From Clostridium sp. (GTDB lineage Bacteria > Bacillota > Clostridia > Clostridiales > Clostridiaceae): a DNA stretch of 49,635 nt. The stretch is from positions 1-49,635 of the forward strand of contig JAQUXS010000008.1 of the NCBI GenBank assembly GCA_028692255.1, in the 5' to 3' direction. Below the pieces are notes generated by a model. That model ran no database searches. It was not told where the DNA came from and was given only the letters and a program-made list of their open reading frames with translations. Every line of letters starts with the position of its first letter. Within the stretch, counting starts at the first letter, position 1. Made by a program: the position numbers and the translations under genes. Positions 41,206-49,635 of this stretch are shown in pieces.

Positions 41206-43797
41206 ATGAATAATAAAATTAATTTAATAAGGACAAAACTTATAGCTCCCATCCCAAGAAAAAATTATTTAAAAAGAGAGAAAATTATAGATAAGCTAAA
41301 TAATATATGTGATTATAAAATTACTGTAGTTAAAGGTGAAGCGGGCAGTGGAAAATCCACACTGCTTTCTTCTTTTGTCATAGATAAAAAATTGCAAAAT
41401 GCAAAATGGATAAATTTAGGCGAGGATAATAATGGAATCTATTCCTTCTGGTATTATTTCATTGAGGCAGTAAAAGATTATATTTCAAATGAAAGTGAAA
41501 AGATTATTAGTTCTTTAAATGGTATGACAAATGAAGAAGACATATTAAGTATAATAACATATATAATAAATGAAATTGCACTAGAAGAAGACATTATTAT
41601 AGTATTTGATGACTATCATTATATTAAAGAGAAGGTTCTTAACTATACAGTAGAATATCTTGTTAAATATTCTCCAGCAAATGTACATTATGTGTTCCTA
41701 ACAAGAGAAGAAATGCCATTTTATTTAGGAGAGTTTAGAATTAGAGATGAACTTCTTGAAATTGGAGAAAATGATTTAAAATTTTCAAAAGAAGAATGTA
41801 CAAGTTTTATAAAAAATACACTTAAATTTGATTTGTCTGAGGAATTTGTGGATAAAATTTTTAATGTCTCAGAGGGATGGATAGGGGGAATACAGCTTAC
41901 AGCACTGGCAATGAAAAATAAAGGTGATATTAAAAAGATTGAAGTCCTTAATAAATATGTCATTGAGTATTTAACAAAAGAAATATTAAGTGAACTCAGT
42001 GATGAGGAGAGAAACTTTTTAATAAAAACATCTATCTTAAGTTATTTTGATGAAAGTATAAGTAATTACATTTTGCAGATAGGCAATTCAAAAGAAATAA
42101 TAGAATCAATTATAAACAAAAACCTATTCGTAATAACAATTGATGAAGAGGAAAATATATTTAGATATCATCATCTTTTTAGAGATTTTTTAAATATTAA
42201 TTTTAAAAAATTAGATGAAGGGGAAAAGAGAGAAATTCATTTAAGAGCATACAGCTATTTAAAGGATAATGGTGATATTGGTGAAGGTATAGCTCATCTA
42301 CTTAAAATACAAGAATATGAAAAGACAATGAGGGAGATAGAAGAAAATATTCCAAATATGAAAGTAAGGGCATATATTAAATACATACCCTTGAAAAATT
42401 TAATAAAAAGCAGCGAACTCATTGTTCAGAGGCTTTTTTACCACTTTTCAAATTTCCAAGAGGATAAGTGCAAAGAAGTAATAGAGTACATGGATAGAAA
42501 TGGTTCAAAGGATATTAAATCAATATCTAATTTGGCAAAAATTTATATATATAATTACTATGGTTCAATTAATGATGAGGATTTAAGGTTAGTTGAAAAA
42601 CTTAAACTTAGTGATTTCACTAGAGCCATAATGTATCTAAATATTTTTCCTATTTTATTAAAAAATGATCAATATGAAAAGGTTATGCGTTATGGCTTAG
42701 AAAGTGATGAAATAGCTAAACGTTATAATATGACTTTTTTAAGTGTTTTTGCGAAATGTCAAGTAGCCGGTGTGTTTGAAGAGATGGGTGAATTCGATAA
42801 AACTTTAGAAATATATAATGAAATAAAAAGTATAGTTAGTAAAAGTAAGTTTGCTAATAATCTGAAATTCATGTATTACCTTGGAGCTGCTGGTATATAT
42901 ATGAAAAGATATGAAATAGATAAAACTGAAGAATATCTTAAAATTGCATCTAGAGGATTAAATGAAAATGTATCTTCTATAAAAAGAGGCATATTGTATA
43001 ACATTATGGAATTAAATTTTATAAAAGGTGATATTGAAAAGGGAAGAGAACTTGCAGACGAGCTTATGGAGAAATATCCAGCTATGCAGTCATACGTCCC
43101 ATGTAATATTTTTGCAGCAAAATTAAAATATCTTATACCACAAGGATACTATAAAGAAGCTGAATTGAAGAAATTTAAAGAATTAATTGAAGATAAATTA
43201 AAAAATAGCAGCATATATATAATGGTTGAAGACAAAATAATTTATGCCAGGGTTTTATATTTGTTTTTAGAAAGAGACAAAGCAGTGAAAATTATAGATG
43301 AAGCTTTAGAATACTGCAGAAAATACTCTATAAAAACACATCTCGTAGAGGGAATTTTAATAAAGGCATTAAATATAGAAGAGGATTCAGTTAGCAAAAA
43401 AAGAGAAAAAATTAATCTTGTTAGGGAGGCTATTTATTATAGTTCTGAAAACAGTTATTTGAGACCATTTATATTGGAAGGAGAAAAATTAGTAAAGATT
43501 TTAAAGGAGCTTACATGTGATTCACAGGTGGAGCTAACAAGCAAAGAAAAAGAATTTATAAAAAGAATAATTTATATAGAAGGATTAAACAAGGATAAAA
43601 AGGGAAATATTTTAAGTGAAAGAGAAAGGGAAGTTCTAGAAGTTATGGCACAGGGACATTCCAATAGGGAAATAGGTGAAATATTAAACATATCGCTGGC
43701 TACAGTGAAAACACATGTTATAAATATTTATTCAAAACTTCAAGTGTCTAATAGGGTTATGGCAGTGGAAAGGGCAAAGAAATTAAAATTGGTTTAA
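41206..43797 (+). CDS. LAL-type (MalT-like) ATP-binding LuxR regulator
   Basis: An 863-residue regulator. The N-terminal NTPase begins with LIRTKLIAPIPRKNYLKREKI (motif LIRTKL and PRKNYLKR), with Walker A KGEAGSGKSTLL near 45 and Walker B DIIIVFDDYHYI near 124. A long TPR-like helical region covers about 380-780. The C-terminal LuxR helix-turn-helix reads LSEREREVLEVMAQGHSN and GEILNISLATVKTHV. Such proteins activate transcription on binding an inducer and ATP. ATG 41206 has AAGGA 7 nt upstream; ATG 41191 overlaps that site. Directly after the exporter genes, it probably controls them. Confidence 0.86.
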   Translation: MNNKINLIRTKLIAPIPRKNYLKREKIIDKLNNICDYKITVVKGEAGSGKSTLLSSFVIDKKLQNAKWINLGEDNNGIYSFWYYFIEAVKDYISNESEKIISSLNGMTNEEDILSIITYIINEIALEEDIIIVFDDYHYIKEKVLNYTVEYLVKYSPANVHYVFLTREEMPFYLGEFRIRDELLEIGENDLKFSKEECTSFIKNTLKFDLSEEFVDKIFNVSEGWIGGIQLTALAMKNKGDIKKIEVLNKYVIEYLTKEILSELSDEERNFLIKTSILSYFDESISNYILQIGNSKEIIESIINKNLFVITIDEEENIFRYHHLFRDFLNINFKKLDEGEKREIHLRAYSYLKDNGDIGEGIAHLLKIQEYEKTMREIEENIPNMKVRAYIKYIPLKNLIKSSELIVQRLFYHFSNFQEDKCKEVIEYMDRNGSKDIKSISNLAKIYIYNYYGSINDEDLRLVEKLKLSDFTRAIMYLNIFPILLKNDQYEKVMRYGLESDEIAKRYNMTFLSVFAKCQVAGVFEEMGEFDKTLEIYNEIKSIVSKSKFANNLKFMYYLGAAGIYMKRYEIDKTEEYLKIASRGLNENVSSIKRGILYNIMELNFIKGDIEKGRELADELMEKYPAMQSYVPCNIFAAKLKYLIPQGYYKEAELKKFKELIEDKLKNSSIYIMVEDKIIYARVLYLFLERDKAVKIIDEALEYCRKYSIKTHLVEGILIKALNIEEDSVSKKREKINLVREAIYYSSENSYLRPFILEGEKLVKILKELTCDSQVELTSKEKEFIKRIIYIEGLNKDKKGNILSEREREVLEVMAQGHSNREIGEILNISLATVKTHVINIYSKLQVSNRVMAVERAKKLKLV

Positions 43798-43809
43798 GAA
43801 GGGATTTAT

Positions 43810-44361
43810 ATGGATTTATGGTATATATTTATTTTAGCTCTAGCTCTTTCTTTAGATGCATTTGGAGTTTCAATAAGTATTGGGATAAACAGAATGGTTT
43901 ATAAAAGAAATAAGATATATTTTGCCATATCATTTGGATTTTTTCAATTTTTACTTTCATTTTTAGGAGCATATTTAGGATTTATATTTAGCAAATATGT
44001 TGTTTTTGTTCCACAGATTTTTGCAGGAATGATAGTTTGCATAGTTGGATTATTTATGATAAGAGAGGGATTTTTAAATAAAGAAGATACTTTATTTCTA
44101 GAAAATAAAATGTATTTTATTTTGGGAATATCTGTTAGTATTGATGCTTTCGTTGTAGGGTTTTCAGCATTAAACAATATACAAAGTGTAACAGAAGTTC
44201 TTACTAAAACTATATTCATAGGAATCATTACATTTTTTATATCATTAATTGGTTTTATTTTTTCAAAACATTTAAGAAAGATAGATATTGTGACTAAATA
44301 TGCAGATTTTATTGGTGGGATAATGCTTATAATAATTGGAATTAAGATGATGTTTTTTTAA
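43810..44361 (+). CDS. MntP-family (manganese efflux-like) membrane protein
   Basis: A 183-residue six-span protein with an internal duplication: ALALSLDAFGVSISIG in the first half and ISVSIDAFVVGFSALN in the second, the Asp residues being the likely Mn-binding pair. MntP exports Mn(II); the clostridial and bacillar branch also includes YtaF, of unknown role in sporulation. It lies 12 nt after the LAL gene on the same strand, probably by readthrough. AAGAAGGGA precedes the ATG. Confidence 0.8.
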   Translation: MDLWYIFILALALSLDAFGVSISIGINRMVYKRNKIYFAISFGFFQFLLSFLGAYLGFIFSKYVVFVPQIFAGMIVCIVGLFMIREGFLNKEDTLFLENKMYFILGISVSIDAFVVGFSALNNIQSVTEVLTKTIFIGIITFFISLIGFIFSKHLRKIDIVTKYADFIGGIMLIIIGIKMMFF

Positions 44362-44439
44362 CTAAATATAAGCTTTGTTAATAAATATTATAGTATATTG
44401 TGGATAAAATAATTATAGCTTTTTTATTGTGATATAATG

Positions 44440-44491
44440 AATATAAAAATGTTATAAAAGCAATATAAAAATGTTATAAAAATTGTTATAA
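44440..44491 (+). promoter_or_regulatory. 22-bp direct repeats and TTATAA boxes before the Fur-family gene
   Basis: A 20-bp sequence at 44440-44459 repeats exactly at 44462-44481 (period 22, two helical turns). TTATAA occurs at 44452, 44474 and 44486. A TATAAT box (44433-44438) lies just before. The last two TTATAA boxes form a PerR-like palindrome with a 6-nt gap. This is probably an autoregulatory operator. Confidence 0.45.
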
Positions 44492-44506
44492 GTATAAGGT
44501 GATATT

Positions 44507-44938
44507 ATGGACTGCAAAGTTTGTTTGAAAGAAAATAAAATAAAGGTAACTAAAGGTAGAATTGCTGTTTTAGATATTTTAAGTAATTCAGAGCAGGCTA
44601 TGAGTGCAGATGACATGTATAAACAGCTTAAGGGTATGGGAAATAATATAGATTTGTCTACAGTTTATAGAAACCTTGAATTATTTGTAGAAAAAAGTAT
44701 TATTGATAAGTTTGATACAGGCGATGGAAAATATAATTACAAAATAGAACAACACAAGCATAAACATGTAATTGAATGCAGCTGTTGTCATAAGGAAATT
44801 GAAATAGAATGTCCTATGATTCCAGTAGAAGAATTTATAAAGAATAAAACTGACTTTGTGCTTTTGGAACATGAACTTAAAATTAAAGCACTGTGTAAAC
44901 AATGTCTTAAAAAACGTGAGCTTAAAAGTAAGAAGTAG
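44507..44938 (+). CDS. Fur-family metal-dependent regulator
   Basis: A 143-residue regulator. The winged helix holds VTKGRIAVLDILSNSEQAMSA (as VTKGRIAVLDIL) and the recognition helix IDLSTVYRNLELF. The metal part has HKHKHVIECSCCHKEIEIECP and a C-terminal LCKQCLKK; the two CxxC pairs give the structural zinc site. The His set near HKHKH and the HEL at the end could be sensing ligands. Fur, Zur, PerR or Mur class cannot be told from this. Nearness to the MntP gene is suggestive only. Confidence 0.87.
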   Translation: MDCKVCLKENKIKVTKGRIAVLDILSNSEQAMSADDMYKQLKGMGNNIDLSTVYRNLELFVEKSIIDKFDTGDGKYNYKIEQHKHKHVIECSCCHKEIEIECPMIPVEEFIKNKTDFVLLEHELKIKALCKQCLKKRELKSKK

Positions 44939-45292
44939 CTAGTCAACTTCATTTATATTTTGATAATTTGAGATCTCTTCAATTTTGTCTACATTCCAAA
45001 GTCCTCTGCTATTTTTTAACATTGTAAGTTTGTATTGTTCAGTTTTATGCGGGGAATCATATTCCATTCCTTGAACTTCAAGGATTGCTTTTGTACCATC
45101 TGAAAATAAAAGATGATATGTATCTATTTTATACAGTTTATATTTATTAAAAAATCCAGTTGTGAGGTATTGTTCAGCAGATGAAGTTACGTCTGCTTTG
45201 TTATTTTCATTTATTTGATTTTTAATAAAAAAACATAAAAAGAATATTATAAGTATTATTATAAATTTTTTAGAAAAAATAAATTTTTTCAA
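44939..45292 (-). CDS. Membrane-anchored hypothetical protein
   Basis: A 117-residue protein with one N-terminal signal/anchor segment (residues 5-25) and an external domain that contains YKIDTYHLLFSDGTKAILEV and YKLTMLKNSRGLWNVDKIEE. This resembles small domains that fold like NTF2/DUF4829-type secreted proteins, but I do not recognise the family. Its stop codon abuts that of the Fur gene (TAG then CTA), with no terminator between. GGAGG lies on the minus strand before ATG 45292. Confidence 0.6.
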   Translation of the reverse strand: MKKFIFSKKFIIILIIFFLCFFIKNQINENNKADVTSSAEQYLTTGFFNKYKLYKIDTYHLLFSDGTKAILEVQGMEYDSPHKTEQYKLTMLKNSRGLWNVDKIEEISNYQNINEVD

Positions 45293-45381
45293 AGTGTGCC
45301 TCCATAAATATTATATTGTAAATATTATATAATATTTTACATAATATGTAAAATAAATTTGTAAACGAAAGGATTGTTGTT

Positions 45382-45780
45382 ATGGATTTTTCTTCTTTAG
45401 TTTTAATGGAAATGGACCCAAATACAAAATTATTTGTTAAAGAAATTGGAAGCTATAAAATAGAAGATGGAGCTCAATACATAAAAAAGATGTACTACGA
45501 TGGAGAAAAAGTTAGTGTACAGTTTGATACTAATAAAGATGTAGAGGATTGGGAATACAGTGCAATATATGATATGTTTAACTATGACATTTTTAAAGAA
45601 AATGGATATGAAATAGAAGATATTGATGATGAATATAATCCTGCATGGAGGGTACAATTTGACTTTATAGAAGATCATGATGCTATGGATAAAAAATTAT
45701 GCGAACTTTGCAAACTTATATTAAAAGCAAATATAGATGTACAAGAGGATATAAAGGGCAAAGAAGATTCATATAAATAG
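45382..45780 (+). CDS. Hypothetical acidic protein (possibly DUF6762)
   Basis: A 132-residue soluble acidic protein beginning MDFSSLVLMEMDPNTKLF, with no signal or membrane segment. It is conserved-looking in clostridia and I believe it falls in the DUF6762 group, but this rests on memory. Two Cys (CELCKL) are near the end. GAAAGGA precedes the ATG. It lies 28 nt before pepF and is probably cotranscribed with it. Confidence 0.6.
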   Translation: MDFSSLVLMEMDPNTKLFVKEIGSYKIEDGAQYIKKMYYDGEKVSVQFDTNKDVEDWEYSAIYDMFNYDIFKENGYEIEDIDDEYNPAWRVQFDFIEDHDAMDKKLCELCKLILKANIDVQEDIKGKEDSYK

Positions 45781-45808
45781 ATAAAAAGAATATGAGAGGA
45801 GAATTCAT

Positions 45809-47608
45809 ATGGACAAAAACAGTAGAACGCTAACAAGAGATGAAATTGATTCAAAATATAAATGGAAAATTGAAAAAATATATGTTAATAGTGAAGCTTT
45901 TGAAAAGGATTTTCAAGAACTTAAAAGCTTTGTACCAGGGCTTTCAAAATTTAGTGGGAAACTTAAAGATGGTAATGAATTACTAAATTTTTATAAGCTT
46001 TCTGAGAAAACTTCAAGGCTTGCTGAAAAATTATTTGTTTATGCACATCAAAGATATGATGAAGATACAACTAACACAGAGTTTCAGACATTAAAAAGTA
46101 AGATAGATGCTTATATTCCGGAAGTTAGAAGTGCAGAAGCTTTTTTTGTTCCTGAAATGCTTGAAATTGATGAAAAGGATATTAAAAAGGAAATTGAAGA
46201 ATTACCAGAACTTAAAATGTATGAATTTGCAATAAAAGATATTTTAAATATGAAACCTTATGTACTTTCAAAAAGTGAAGAAAAGATATTAGCTGCTGTT
46301 TCAGATTGTTTTGAAGCACCAGGTAATATATTTAGTATGCTATCAAATGCAGATATGAAATTTCCATACATACATGATGAGGATGGCAATGAAGTTGAAC
46401 TTACAGAAGTAAAATACAGCGAATTTATAAAGTCCAAGGATAGAGAAGTAAGAAAAAATGCATTTAAAGCATTATTTGATACTTATGGTAAATTCAAAAA
46501 TACTTTTGCTGAATCACTTTCTTCTTCTGTAAAGAATTTTGTATTTCAGTCAAAGATTAGACATTATAAAAGTTCTATGGAGTACAGTTTAAAACCTAAT
46601 AATATACCAATTGATGTATATACTAACCTTGTAAATGTAATAGATGACAATTTGAAAAATTCACTTCACAGATATGTTAATGTAAAGAAAAAACTTTTAA
46701 AATTAGATGAAATTCATATGTATGATTTATATGTCCCAATAATAGATGCACCTAAGGAGCATATAGAATTTCAAGAGGCAGTTAATATAGTTAAAGATGG
46801 ACTTAAACCACTTGGAGAAGAATATTTAAATATATTTGAAAATGGAATTAAAGATGGATGGGTAGATGTATTTGCCAATAAAGGCAAAAGAGGAGGAGCA
46901 TATTCCTTTGGATGCTATGATACAATGCCTTATGTACTTTTGAATTACAATTACACTTTGAACGATGTTTCAACTCTTGCACATGAAATGGGCCATTCAA
47001 TACATTCATATTATTCAAGAAAAAATGAGCCATATATATATTCTGATTATGCTCTATTTTGTGCAGAGGTTGCATCAACTACTAATGAGTGTCTTCTTAT
47101 AAATCATCTTATAAACAGCGAAAAAGATGAAGTTAAAAAATTGTATTTAGTAAATCAACAGCTTGAACAAATAAGAACAACTGTATTTAGGCAGGTTATG
47201 TTTGCAGAATTTGAAAAGGTAATACATGAAAGTTTTGAAAAAGGTCAGCCTCTTTCAAGTGAGGATTACTGCAGAATATGGCATGAATTAAATGTTAAAT
47301 ACTTTGGACCAGACATGGTTGTAGACAGCGAAATAGATATGGAGTGGGCAAGAATTCCTCATTTTTATAGTGATTTTTATGTTTATCAATATGCAACTGG
47401 ATATTCAGCAGCCAATTCTTTTAGCAAGATGATTTTAAGTGGCAGAGAAAATGCAGTTGAAAATTATAAGAAATTTTTAAAGGCTGGAAGCAGCAATTAT
47501 CCTATTGAAGTTTTAAAATTAGGTGGAGTTGATATGACAAATTCAAAACCTATAGAAGATACAATAGATACTTTTAATAAATTGCTTGATATGATAGATA
47601 TACAATAA
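45809..47608 (+). CDS. pepF: Oligoendopeptidase F (M3B)
   Basis: A 599-residue cytosolic zinc metallopeptidase. The active site is LAHEMGHSIHSYYS (HExxH near residue 393), with the third ligand Glu in FCAEVASTTNE about 25 residues later. RGGAYSFGCYDTMPYVLLNY is the M3B marker (in two parts RGGAYSFG and PYVLLNY), and the C-terminal FYVYQYATGYSAA is conserved. It hydrolyses peptides of roughly 7-17 residues. GAGAGGAG precedes the ATG. Confidence 0.95.
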   Translation: MDKNSRTLTRDEIDSKYKWKIEKIYVNSEAFEKDFQELKSFVPGLSKFSGKLKDGNELLNFYKLSEKTSRLAEKLFVYAHQRYDEDTTNTEFQTLKSKIDAYIPEVRSAEAFFVPEMLEIDEKDIKKEIEELPELKMYEFAIKDILNMKPYVLSKSEEKILAAVSDCFEAPGNIFSMLSNADMKFPYIHDEDGNEVELTEVKYSEFIKSKDREVRKNAFKALFDTYGKFKNTFAESLSSSVKNFVFQSKIRHYKSSMEYSLKPNNIPIDVYTNLVNVIDDNLKNSLHRYVNVKKKLLKLDEIHMYDLYVPIIDAPKEHIEFQEAVNIVKDGLKPLGEEYLNIFENGIKDGWVDVFANKGKRGGAYSFGCYDTMPYVLLNYNYTLNDVSTLAHEMGHSIHSYYSRKNEPYIYSDYALFCAEVASTTNECLLINHLINSEKDEVKKLYLVNQQLEQIRTTVFRQVMFAEFEKVIHESFEKGQPLSSEDYCRIWHELNVKYFGPDMVVDSEIDMEWARIPHFYSDFYVYQYATGYSAANSFSKMILSGRENAVENYKKFLKAGSSNYPIEVLKLGGVDMTNSKPIEDTIDTFNKLLDMIDIQ

Positions 47609-47684
47609 AAATAACTTCATTTTAAATTATTTTTAAAATGATAATATAATATATGGGGAAAATCATTAAGAAACTTGTTAAAAT

Positions 47685-47738
47685 ATAACGATTGATGTAA
47701 TATATATAATATATTATAACAATCGTTATTATTTTTTT
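47685..47738 (+). terminator. Probable rho-independent terminator
   Basis: ATAACGATTG (47685-47694) pairs with CAATCGTTAT (47720-47729), followed by a T7 run. The loop is itself AT-palindromic. It lies 77 nt after pepF. Confidence 0.7.
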
Positions 47739-47759
47739 ACCTATGCTGCGAGGTGGATT

Positions 47760-48818
47760 ATGAGATTAGAGTTTATAGATAACGTTAGGGAAGAAGAGAT
47801 TCTAGGAAGAAATATATATACAAATGAAGGCGGAATTTTATTAAGATCAGGGATTAAATTAACTGATACATATATTAAAAATTTGAAAAAAATTGGGGTA
47901 CAATACTTATATATTGAAGATAGCAGATTAAATGATATCGATTATATAGATGAGGAATTTGTTAGATTAAAAAGAAACACGCTTAAGAACATTTCAAAGA
48001 TTTTTAAAAGTGTATGTACTCAAAACAAAGCAGATACTAGTAAGTCTATAGATATTATGAATGAACTTATAGAATATGTTATAGAAAAAAAAGACATAGG
48101 ATCCACAGTACTTGATATAAAAACATACGATAATGGTACATATTTACACTGCATTAATACAGGTATATTTTCTGTATTTTTGGCTTCAAACTTAAATTTT
48201 AATCGTAATAATTTAATGGAAATTGGAATTGGATCTATTCTTCACGATGTTGGAAAGCTAAAAATTCCACATTCTATAATATGCAAAAAGGGGGCTCTTA
48301 CAGAGGATGAATACAATGAAGTAAAAAAACATCCTATATATGGTGAAGAACTATTGAGAGAAAACTATTTAATTTCAGATAATGCAATAAAATCAGTAAT
48401 TGAGCATCATGAAAAATTTAATGGAAGTGGATATCCTTATGGACTAAAGGGAAATTCTATATCAAAATTTGGAAAAGTAGTTTCAATTTGTGACGTTTTT
48501 GATGCAATTAGTACGGATAGAAGTTATAGAGAAAAATTTAGCCCAAGTGATGCTTATGAACTTATACTGTCTGAAAGTGGAGCGGCATTTGATGAAAAAA
48601 TTGTAAATGTTTTTAAAAATACATTTTCCGTATATCCACTTGGGTGCTGCGTAAAATTGTCCAATGGAATAGAAGCTTATGTTATAAGACAGAATAAAGG
48701 TTTTCCAGACAAACCTATTGTAAGGGTACTTTATGACAGCAAAACTAAAGAGCCAATTGATTTTTATGAAATTGATTTGATTAAAAGATTGGATATTGCA
48801 ATAGTAGATGTGGTATAA
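47760..48818 (+). CDS. HD-GYP domain protein (c-di-GMP phosphodiesterase type)
   Basis: A 352-residue protein. The N-terminal DUF3391-like region (about 1-60, RNIYTNEGGILLRSGIKLTDTYI) leads to the HD-GYP domain. This has LHCINTGIFS, ILHDVGKLKIPHSI, KKHPIYGEEL, EHHEKFNGSGYPYGLKG (the GYP motif) and VVSICDVFDAISTDRSYR. All metal ligands are present, so hydrolysis of c-di-GMP is expected. There is no receiver or membrane domain. GCGAGGTGG precedes the ATG. Confidence 0.9.
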   Translation: MRLEFIDNVREEEILGRNIYTNEGGILLRSGIKLTDTYIKNLKKIGVQYLYIEDSRLNDIDYIDEEFVRLKRNTLKNISKIFKSVCTQNKADTSKSIDIMNELIEYVIEKKDIGSTVLDIKTYDNGTYLHCINTGIFSVFLASNLNFNRNNLMEIGIGSILHDVGKLKIPHSIICKKGALTEDEYNEVKKHPIYGEELLRENYLISDNAIKSVIEHHEKFNGSGYPYGLKGNSISKFGKVVSICDVFDAISTDRSYREKFSPSDAYELILSESGAAFDEKIVNVFKNTFSVYPLGCCVKLSNGIEAYVIRQNKGFPDKPIVRVLYDSKTKEPIDFYEIDLIKRLDIAIVDVV

Positions 48819-48864
48819 CTATATACATATAACTATTAAATCTTAAATATGTACGGGGTATATT

Positions 48865-49635
48865 ATGAAAAATAGTACAAGAGAACTAATGGAAAATATG
48901 TGTAGAAGTTATAATTATAAGATTGTCCATTTTGACATTGAAAAAGAATGTTTGTGGGGGCTTATAAGGCAGGAAGATGGTAACAGTAGGTTATTCATTT
49001 TTTTGGAATACAACGAAGTTAAAATCTTAGACTACGCTATAAGTGAAGTAAAAGCAAATGGTTACAGTTCATTTGTAAAGGTATTCGTGGCAAAAAAAAT
49101 AAAGAAAATAGATTTATTAAATGAAAGGTCAATTGTAATTGACCCAGAAAAAGGAGATTTATTATATGCATCCCAGGATGTTTATAATTGTATAGATGAT
49201 ATAAAAAACATTTTAAAATTAAAAAAAGATAATCTTATTGAGAATAATTGGCGTAATTTTATAGCTACATATTTAATAATAGCCGCAAATGTTATAGTTT
49301 TTTTAATTACAGTGTATTTTTCAAATAATATAATGGATATAAATACAAATGTACTTGAAATGATGGGAGCCAAGGATAACGCACTTATATTGAATGGTCA
49401 ATATTATAGACTTTTTACAAGTATGTTTCTTCATAGTGGACTTATACATATTTCAATGAATATGTATTCACTTTATATATTGGGAAAATTAGTGGAAAAA
49501 TTTTATGGCAGGAGTAGATATGTTTTTATATATTTCTTGTCAGGAATATGTGCTTCTATTTTGAGTTTTATTATGACTCCGCAAATGTCTGTAGGAGCTT
49601 CAGGGGCAATTTTTGGAATACTTGGTGCAACTCTT
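48865..49635 (+). CDS. Rhomboid-family intramembrane serine protease (3' truncated by window)
   Basis: The frame is open from ATG 48865 to the window end (257 codons). The first 130 or so residues form a cytosolic domain, then a span (IATYLIIAANVIVFLITVYF, near 133-152). After that come GQYYRLFTSMFLHSGLIHISMN (motifs YYRLFTSMFLHSG and HISMNM) and VGASGAIFGILGA with the catalytic Ser. The His-containing C-terminal segment is beyond the window. ACGGGG lies at suitable distance before the ATG. It follows the HD-GYP gene by 46 nt. Confidence 0.85.
   Translation, partial: MKNSTRELMENMCRSYNYKIVHFDIEKECLWGLIRQEDGNSRLFIFLEYNEVKILDYAISEVKANGYSSFVKVFVAKKIKKIDLLNERSIVIDPEKGDLLYASQDVYNCIDDIKNILKLKKDNLIENNWRNFIATYLIIAANVIVFLITVYFSNNIMDINTNVLEMMGAKDNALILNGQYYRLFTSMFLHSGLIHISMNMYSLYILGKLVEKFYGRSRYVFIYFLSGICASILSFIMTPQMSVGASGAIFGILGATL

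Noticed and set aside
1-49635. CRISPR array, prophage, tRNA or rRNA genes
   Set aside because: No regularly spaced short repeats, phage structural genes, tRNA cloverleaf with TTCGA-type arm, or rRNA sequence was seen. The RusA-like gene alone does not show a prophage.

Overview
The window is AT-rich, with dense operons, strong AGGAGG-type ribosome sites, many TTG and GTG starts, and long T-tailed terminators. Together with the gene content (HisZ plus short HisG, a T-box-controlled ubiG-mccB-mccA operon, a CD3324-type protein, and small Cys-rich sporulation-like proteins) this points to a chromosomal segment of Clostridium sensu stricto. The species cannot be fixed from the sequence alone. No tRNA, rRNA, CRISPR or intact mobile element was seen.

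Layout. 1-524: the end of a surface-type protein built of 107-residue repeats. 629-3429: the least explained part, seven small genes plus one repeat-related gene in two or three transcription units. Three paralogous Cys-rich double-hydrophobic peptides alternate with three small helical proteins, and a sigma-K-like promoter stands in front. 3505-4167: a HAD phosphatase. 4222-6659 (minus): a RusA-like protein with an added zinc ribbon, followed by a membrane-anchored MutS-like ATPase. 6836-8458: a NERD-like membrane protein and tsaD. 8577-13328: accessory genes (MarR regulator, CPBP protease, AraC regulator, alpha/beta hydrolase, two small membrane proteins).

13433-21268: a ten-gene histidine operon (hisZ G D B H A C F I E) with a clear promoter overlapped by an inverted repeat. 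21275-24421: a T-box leader with probable Cys specifier, then ubiG-mccB-mccA for methionine-to-cysteine conversion. 24459-26883: a BusR-like GntR/RCK_C regulator with a hairpin between its ribosome site and start codon, a divergent dapB-like gene, an IS630-type transposase scar and a CmpB-like membrane protein. 26935-29957: a small membrane protein and the copper operon csoR-copA-copZ.

30090-32935 (minus): an ABC-F ATPase, a CD3324-type protein with a structured leader, and a frameshifted ECF S-component. 33117-38335: pepV, a hemolysin III homologue, degV-padR and an amino-acid permease. 38455-44361: an ABC-2 exporter, a LAL-type regulator and an MntP-like exporter in one run. 44507-49635: a Fur-family regulator, two uncharacterised proteins, pepF, an HD-GYP protein and the start of a rhomboid protease.

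Several starts were moved downstream of the longest possible reading frame, because the ribosome site lies inside or against the longer version (6836, 7448, 13522, 14765, 17371, 18750, 20596, 29745, 34646, 41206). Three coding regions that a plain start-to-stop ORF listing with a length cut-off would miss were added: 12300-12461 (minus), 26935-27069, and the truncated 48865-49635.
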